Shown one piece after another: positions 6,481-9,523 of a DNA stretch of 9,523 bases. How positions within the stretch are numbered: position 1 is the first letter of the stretch; the number at the start of each line of letters is the position of its first letter. Under the pieces are notes generated by a model. It did no database searches. It was given only the letters and a program-made list of their open reading frames with translations, and had not been told where the DNA came from. A program made the position numbers and the translations under genes. This stretch comes from Nitrososphaerales archaeon. Its GTDB lineage: Archaea > Thermoproteota > Nitrososphaeria > Nitrososphaerales > Gagatemarchaeaceae. The stretch covers positions 1-9,523 of the forward strand of contig JASHUK010000174.1 of assembly GCA_030040055.1 (NCBI GenBank), read 5' to 3'.

Positions 6481-6519
6481 GCGCCAGACCCGCGGCAAGG
6501 TGCGTGGAGAAGTGGACGT

Positions 6520-6524
6520 GGTGA
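6520..6524 (+). promoter_or_regulatory. Shine-Dalgarno-like site of the TIM-barrel gene
   Basis: GGTGA, complementary to the UCACC part of the archaeal 16S rRNA 3' end, stands 4 nt before GTG 6529. It supports that start and fits translation from an internal position of a shared mRNA. Confidence 0.5.
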
Positions 6525-6528
6525 CTTC

Positions 6529-7317
6529 GTGAAGGTCGGGCTGAGTACATGGTCGCTGCTCGGCATGAGCCTCACCTCCGCGGTGGAGTTGATAGGAGAG
6601 TCAGGCTTCGACTACGTGGAACTGTGGGGTGAGGTTCCCCATGCTTACCCCGACTGGATGGACAAGAGGGCGCTCAAGGACTCGCTTTCGTCGTACGACT
6701 TCACTCTGACGATGCACGCCCCTTTCACCGACCTCAATCCCGCAACTCCGTTCCAACCGGTCAGAGGGGCTGTCGAAAGGTCGCTCGTCGCATTCGTCGA
6801 ACTGGCCAGAGAGTTGGGTGCCTCGGTAGTCACGCTCCATCCGGGCAGCGTCCACAACGAGGCCATGGTGCCGCGATCCTCGAAGGACGCGGATGCGATG
6901 ATACATGCGCTGGTGCAGGCCGCGGACGGCCAGGTAAAGCTGAGCATCGAGAACCAGTCCAAGGGGAGGTCGCGCTACTCATACCCCGTTGGCAGCACCG
7001 TCGAGTCTGTGGAGCTTCTGCTAGCCAGCAACCCAGGCGCTGCGTTCACCTTGGACACCGGGCACGCCCACTCTAGCGGGCTAGACCCGAAGGCCTTCTC
7101 GGAACGGTTCAAGGAGAGGATGGTGGAGATTCACCTCAGCGACAACGCCGGGGCGAAGGACGAGCATCTCTTCCCGGGCGAGGGAACCGCCAACTTGAAG
7201 GGTGTCATAGACGCGGCGAAGGGGACAGACGTCCTGATTTGCCTGGAGATCAACCCCTTCGCATACGCAACGCAGGACGTCATCAAAGGGGCCAGGGCGT
7301 TCAAGGACAGGACTTAG
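6529..7317 (+). CDS. Sugar phosphate isomerase/epimerase-like TIM barrel (xylose isomerase / AP endonuclease 2 family)
   Basis: A 262-residue single-domain TIM barrel of the family shared by xylose isomerases, hydroxypyruvate isomerase and endonuclease IV. The metal-site pattern is preserved on successive strands: His63 (TMHAPF), His104 (VTLHPGS), Glu141 (LSIENQ), Asp176 and His179 (FTLDTGHAH), His202 and Asp205 (EIHLSDN), His213 (DEHLFPGEG) and Glu240 (ICLEINP). This suits a divalent metal and a sugar or keto-acid substrate. The set of His/Glu/Asp ligands also resembles endonuclease IV (AP-site DNA repair). The protein is slightly shorter than typical Nfo (about 280 residues), so both readings stay open, with isomerase/epimerase preferred. 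The start is GTG 6529 with GGTGA 4 nt before it. It is probably co-transcribed with the cNMP-domain gene, which hints at, but does not prove, a shared pathway. Confidence 0.87.
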   Translation: MKVGLSTWSLLGMSLTSAVELIGESGFDYVELWGEVPHAYPDWMDKRALKDSLSSYDFTLTMHAPFTDLNPATPFQPVRGAVERSLVAFVELARELGASVVTLHPGSVHNEAMVPRSSKDADAMIHALVQAADGQVKLSIENQSKGRSRYSYPVGSTVESVELLLASNPGAAFTLDTGHAHSSGLDPKAFSERFKERMVEIHLSDNAGAKDEHLFPGEGTANLKGVIDAAKGTDVLICLEINPFAYATQDVIKGARAFKDRT

Positions 7318-7424
7318 CTGCCGGCACCGAGCCACCGGACCTTCCATCGACAGGCCGGGGACTCCGCTTTGTCACTTTCGTCTAGAAAATGCGACTTCGG
7401 CTCCTTTCTTCGCAAGCTTCGACC

Positions 7425-7445
7425 GGCGCCTATGCAAAAGGCGCC
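7425..7445 (+). repeat. Paired GGCGCC inverted repeat around a start codon
   Basis: GGCGCC at 7425-7430 and again at 7440-7445 flank a 9-nt A/T-rich loop that contains the ATG at 7432. Because GGCGCC is itself palindromic the two copies are both direct and inverted repeats. It could fold into an RNA hairpin masking that ATG. Alternatively the A/T loop may act as a promoter element for the next ATG at 7456. Confidence 0.3.
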
Positions 7446-7716
7446 ATCCCAGCCGATGACCAGGGTCCAGAAGCTCGTGTGGTATGCGGAGCAACTGATT
7501 ACGGACGCAGCAGCGGCAGAGAAGTCAGGAAACGGTGAAACCGCCACCTCGAAGTACCTCCAGGCGGCCGAGATACTGCTTCTTCTCGCGAAGGCCGAAG
7601 ACAGGTACACCGTGTGGAAGGCCCACACGGACAAGGCCGCCATGTGCCAGCACAGAGCAAGAGGATTGATCGCCCGGCAGCCGACCGCCGGGGCTCCCCA
7701 GCAGCAGGGCGGGTAA
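7432..7716 (+). CDS. Small MIT-like helical protein
   Basis: A 94-residue, mainly helical protein. Residues 10-81 fit the three-helix MIT (microtubule-interacting and trafficking) pattern: YAEQLITDAAAAEKSGNGET, then ATSKYLQAAEILLLLAKAE, then VWKAHTDKAAMCQHRARGLI. The regular spacing of small residues and the Y-x-x-A-A-E-I-L-L core of helix 2 are typical of MIT/Vps4 N-terminal domains. A Gln/Gly/Pro tail of about 12 residues follows. There is no AAA ATPase attached, unlike archaeal CdvC/Vps4. It could bind ESCRT-III-like (CdvB) tails as an adaptor; this is inference from the fold pattern. The start is uncertain. ATG 7432 lies inside a GGCGCC hairpin, ATG 7456 starts just before helix 1, and TTG 7369 would add 21 residues. 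A weak TATA-like stretch (7382-7390) precedes 7432 by about 45 bp. Confidence 0.65.
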   Translation: MQKAPSQPMTRVQKLVWYAEQLITDAAAAEKSGNGETATSKYLQAAEILLLLAKAEDRYTVWKAHTDKAAMCQHRARGLIARQPTAGAPQQQGG

Positions 7717-7736
7717 GCAGCCGGGGTAAAATTTCC

Positions 7737-7744
7737 TTAATATA
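7737..7744 (+). promoter_or_regulatory. TATA box of the zinc-ribbon/CBS gene
   Basis: TTAATATA lies in an A/T-rich patch right after the MIT-like gene. Its centre is about 27 bp before ATG 7768, fitting a leaderless start there. A second A/T run just upstream (7727-7734, GTAAAATT) would instead fit ATG 7759, so the exact start remains open by three codons. Confidence 0.6.
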
Positions 7745-7767
7745 CCGTACCAGAGTAAATGAGGAGC

Positions 7768-8277
7768 ATGACGAAGTGGGAATGCTACAGGTGCGGCCAC
7801 ATCTTCGAGGGGGAGAGCACACCTGACGAGTGCCCGAACTGCCACTACTCGCTGACGTTCTGGCTGGAGGCGGCGGAGCCCAAGGTCGTGACCGTCAGAA
7901 ACTTCGTAAAGACTGACCCGGTAACCATCGACTCCAACGCGTCGGTCCTCCAGGCAGCGCAGGCGATGAGAGAGAGAGGAGCAGGGAACGTGCTGGTCCT
8001 TGCCAACGGGAAGCCGACAGGAATAGTCACCGAACGCGACATACTGAACCGGATCGCGGCTGACGACCTGCTCCCGTCGAGCATTCCTGTCAGGAAGATC
8101 ATGAGCTCCCCCATGATTTCGGTCACGGCAGACACCCCGCTTTCCGAGGCGGTCAAGATCATGGCGGAGAGGCGGATAAGAACCCTATACGTGACCGACT
8201 CTGGAGCCCCCTTCGGCCTCCTCAACATGAGGGCGATAGTGGGGGACCAGTTCAGAGTCGCGCGGAGCCTCGACTAG
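7768..8277 (+). CDS. Rubredoxin-like zinc-ribbon protein with CBS domain pair
   Basis: A 169-residue two-part protein. Residues 1-30 form a short zinc ribbon (MTKWECYRCG with Cys6/Cys9, then ECPNC with Cys22/Cys25) like the C-terminal rubredoxin domain of rubrerythrins; it may hold Zn or Fe. Residues 43-166 are a Bateman module of two CBS motifs: VRNFVKTDPVTIDSNASVLQ to NGKPTGIVTERDIL, and VRKIMSSPMISVTADTPLSE to YVTDSGAPFGLLNMRAI. The TERD and DTPLSEA segments are typical nucleotide-contacting parts. CBS pairs usually bind AMP, ATP or SAM and regulate partner proteins. There is no catalytic domain, so it is presumably a sensor acting in trans, perhaps joining redox or metal state to adenylate level (inference). 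ATG 7768 is preferred from the TATA at 7737; ATG 7759 adds three residues. Confidence 0.88.
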   Translation: MTKWECYRCGHIFEGESTPDECPNCHYSLTFWLEAAEPKVVTVRNFVKTDPVTIDSNASVLQAAQAMRERGAGNVLVLANGKPTGIVTERDILNRIAADDLLPSSIPVRKIMSSPMISVTADTPLSEAVKIMAERRIRTLYVTDSGAPFGLLNMRAIVGDQFRVARSLD

Positions 8278-8316
8278 GCCGGCCCCCGTCCATCCAGCGC
8301 CGTCGCAGAGGGCACA

Positions 8317-8324
8317 GTTTTAGG
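8317..8324 (+). promoter_or_regulatory. TATA-like box before the 8347 gene
   Basis: GTTTTAGG is centred about 26 bp upstream of GTG 8347, the spacing seen for msrB in this window. The GC-rich surroundings make the T run stand out. It supports GTG 8347 as a leaderless start over the ATG at 8374. Confidence 0.5.
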
Positions 8325-8337
8325 AGAGGGAGGCCCT

Positions 8338-8354
8338 TCGCGCAATGTGCGCGA
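8338..8354. promoter_or_regulatory. Perfect 7-bp inverted repeat spanning a start codon
   Basis: TCGCGCA-ATG-TGCGCGA is a perfect inverted repeat with a 3-nt centre. It covers the predicted transcription start and the GTG start codon (8347-8349). The position suits a repressor site, or a hairpin at the very 5' end of a leaderless mRNA. The GC-rich background raises the chance of coincidence. Confidence 0.45.
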
Positions 8355-8799
8355 CAGCGCGGGCTCTGAGTCCATGGCAGAGGACGCGGCGCGGTATCTG
8401 CGAAGGAGGGCATCCTCCAGGCGGCTCGTCGCCTACAGCGACCTAATGCGACGCTATGGGCTCTCCAGAGGGAGAGACTTGACGTCGCTGATATGCCGGG
8501 TAGACAGGATCGAACTCGAAAGGGGCGCCCCGGGGTTCGCGGCGATCATAGTGCGCAAGGACAGCGGCTTACCGGGTGTAGGCTACTTCAGAGACGACGC
8601 CCTTCCGGGCCCGGTCAGCAAGGCCGTAGACGGGAGACCGACGGGAGAGCAAAGGAGACACGCGCTCGAGGCCCAAAGGAATACCTGGACCTTCTACTCG
8701 ACGGCGCCGCGGACGAGACCTAGCGTTTCGGCCCGCGGAAAGACGCCTGCGACTGGCGGAAGGCGTGCAGCGACCTACGAGGGTCGGACGACTCGGTAA
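8347..8799 (+). CDS. Hypothetical protein, C-terminus antisense to pyrF
   Basis: A 150-residue protein that I do not recognise by name. Residues 11-83 are well ordered: a helix AEDAARYLRRRAS, then VAYSDLMRRYGLSRGRDLTSLICRVDRIELERG, which has a winged-helix-like look. The strand FAAIIVRKDSGLPGVGYF follows, recalling conserved hypothetical proteins with an 'IVxxKxTGLPGxGF' motif. EQRRHALEAQRNTWTFYS (101-118) looks like the natural C-terminal helix. From about residue 120 the sequence becomes basic and low in complexity, and from codon 125 it is antisense to the last 80 bp of pyrF. That tail is probably an extension after loss of the original stop or a small frameshift; another frame stops at 8723, right beside the pyrF end. 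The start is GTG 8347 from the TATA 26 bp before it. Nucleic-acid binding is possible, not shown. Confidence 0.65.
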   Translation: MRDSAGSESMAEDAARYLRRRASSRRLVAYSDLMRRYGLSRGRDLTSLICRVDRIELERGAPGFAAIIVRKDSGLPGVGYFRDDALPGPVSKAVDGRPTGEQRRHALEAQRNTWTFYSTAPRTRPSVSARGKTPATGGRRAATYEGRTTR

Positions 8800-9475
8800 T
8801 CGCCCTACCTACGATGAAGAAGTCTGCCCCCGACTCCGCAGCCTTCGAGAGCTCTCCTCCTTGCGCTCCAATGCCCGGCGAGAATATCAGGCACTCATCC
8901 CCGACAATCTCCCTCGACTCGGCTATCTTCCCCGGGGACCTCCCGGAAACCACGATTCCGTCTGCCCCCCACTGCTTAGCCTTCTTCGCGAAGGCCCTGT
9001 AGAGCGGCTCTCCTCCGGCGGTCTTCAGCCCATATCCCTCGTCGGCCCCTTTATGGCTCATATAGACCAGGAGCAGCGCACCGCCCTGCAGCTGGTGAAC
9101 CCTCTCTATCGCGCTCCCCAGTCCCTCCTCTCTGCCCACAAACGGGTTCATTATCACGCCGTCTACTCCGAAGTGAGAGAGCGTCTCGACTGCCTCCAGG
9201 TTGGTAGACTCTATGTCGTTGAGCTTTAGGTCGGCTATCAGGGGAATTCCCTCGGCCTCGCACGTGTTCCTGATCGCCTGCAGTCCTGTCAGCCCGTATG
9301 GGAGAAGGAGGTGAAAGTTCAGCTTGACCCCCGCTATCCCTTCCTTGGTGGCCGCCAGAACTCCCTCTGCCCTCTTGAGCCTCTCCTCGTAGGGGCCCCC
9401 GACGTCGAGAGCGAGTACAACACCGCTTCCGACTCTCTCCTTCCTGCCTCGCATCATCTCCCGGAAAGCGGTCAT
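8720..9475 (-). CDS. pyrF: Orotidine 5'-phosphate decarboxylase
   Basis: A 251-residue OMP decarboxylase, full length, catalysing the last step of UMP synthesis (OMP to UMP + CO2) in the cytosol. The catalytic charge network is complete: Asp24 (VLALDVG), Lys51 (GVKLNFH) and Asp82-x-Lys84-x-x-Asp87 in IADLKLNDIEST. The phosphate-binding end is seen in SPGIGAQGG (199-207) and IVGRAITES with Arg224. Several variable loops differ from bacterial PyrF, and it groups by eye with archaeal single-domain enzymes. ATG 9475 has GGAGG 8 nt upstream and overlaps the TGA of an upstream reading frame as ATGA, pointing to translational coupling in an operon whose other genes lie beyond the right edge, perhaps pyrE (a guess). 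Its 3' end overlaps the convergent hypothetical gene by 80 bp. Confidence 0.94.
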   Translation of the reverse strand: MTAFREMMRGRKERVGSGVVLALDVGGPYEERLKRAEGVLAATKEGIAGVKLNFHLLLPYGLTGLQAIRNTCEAEGIPLIADLKLNDIESTNLEAVETLSHFGVDGVIMNPFVGREEGLGSAIERVHQLQGGALLLVYMSHKGADEGYGLKTAGGEPLYRAFAKKAKQWGADGIVVSGRSPGKIAESREIVGDECLIFSPGIGAQGGELSKAAESGADFFIVGRAITESSDPRRSLHAFRQSQASFRGPKR

Positions 9476-9523
9476 CGGCCTCTCCTCCCAGATCCATGGG
9501 CCGCGCCGACCAACAGGTCGAGC
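9472..9523 (-). CDS. Possible 3' end of a gene upstream of pyrF
   Basis: On the minus strand a frame enters from the right edge, reads LDLLVGAAHGSGRRGR and stops at TGA (9474-9472), overlapping the pyrF ATG as ATGA. Such overlaps are common in operons, and the pyrF ribosome site lies within it. Sixteen residues are too few to identify a family. A pyrimidine-pathway gene would be natural but is a guess. Confidence 0.3.
   Translation of the reverse strand, partial: LDLLVGAAHGSGRRGR
9484..9488 (-). promoter_or_regulatory. Shine-Dalgarno site of pyrF
   Basis: GGAGG on the minus strand, 8 nt before the pyrF ATG, within a purine-rich GGGAGGAGAGG run. It is the strongest ribosome-binding site in the window and supports ATG 9475 over the in-frame ATGs six and seven codons further in. 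Confidence 0.65.

Noticed and set aside
8345..8440. ATG 8345 frame inside the palindrome as the true start
   Set aside because: It runs about 31 codons with no domain and then stops; the overlapping GTG 8347 frame holds the conserved-looking protein.
8416..8590. O6-alkylguanine-DNA alkyltransferase-like domain
   Set aside because: The 'YSDLMRRYGL' opening resembles these proteins, but the PCHR active-site motif and the following conserved residues are absent.
8765..9229. A 154-codon plus-strand frame, and a minus-strand frame ending at 9051
   Set aside because: Both are shadows of pyrF, whose catalytic motifs are in the other minus-strand frame.

Overview
The window reads as a stretch of high-GC archaeal chromosome made mostly of small metabolic and redox genes. 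Three things point to an archaeon. The first gene is a fused ADP-forming acyl-CoA synthetase, typical of archaea. Several genes have an A/T-rich TATA-like box about 25-30 bp before the start codon and no Shine-Dalgarno site, as expected for leaderless archaeal transcripts. AGG/AGA arginine codons are very common, and there is a small protein resembling the MIT domains of archaeal ESCRT/Cdv systems. A member of the TACK group (for example Nitrososphaeria or Bathyarchaeia-like) is my best guess, but that is an inference. I see no rRNA, tRNA, CRISPR array, insertion sequence or phage gene cluster.

Layout, left to right. 3-1559 (+): 3' part of an acyl-CoA synthetase (ADP-forming), followed after 25 bp by an aldo/keto reductase (1585-2565, +). 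Convergent to it is a ParB-like protein with a probable ribbon-helix-helix tail (2593-3441, -). A divergent promoter region (about 3442-3639) separates this from methionine sulfoxide reductase B (3640-4041, +). A 174-bp non-coding stretch holds two TATA-like boxes and leads to a hypothetical protein with an HExxE motif (4216-4767, +). Then come a class I/II aminotransferase (4816-5994, +), a stand-alone cyclic-nucleotide-binding-domain protein (6055-6480, +) and a TIM-barrel sugar isomerase/AP-endonuclease-like protein (6529-7317, +). A small MIT-like protein (7432-7716, +), a zinc-ribbon plus CBS-pair protein (7768-8277, +) and a hypothetical protein (8347-8799, +) follow. The hypothetical protein runs 80 bp antisense into the end of orotidine 5'-phosphate decarboxylase (pyrF, 8720-9475, -). 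Upstream of pyrF the last codons of another minus-strand reading frame appear to overlap its start.

Most genes look like single transcription units with their own promoter. Likely co-transcribed pairs are acyl-CoA synthetase/aldo-keto reductase (possibly), cNMP protein/TIM-barrel protein, and the unseen upstream gene/pyrF. The downstream members of the last two pairs have Shine-Dalgarno-like sites, whereas promoter-proximal genes look leaderless. No clear multi-gene novel system is present. The most unusual points are the ParB-RHH architecture with a palindrome in its promoter, the MIT-like mini-protein, the HExxE protein, two perfect inverted repeats lying at start codons (4800-4814 and 8338-8354), and the antisense overlap with pyrF.
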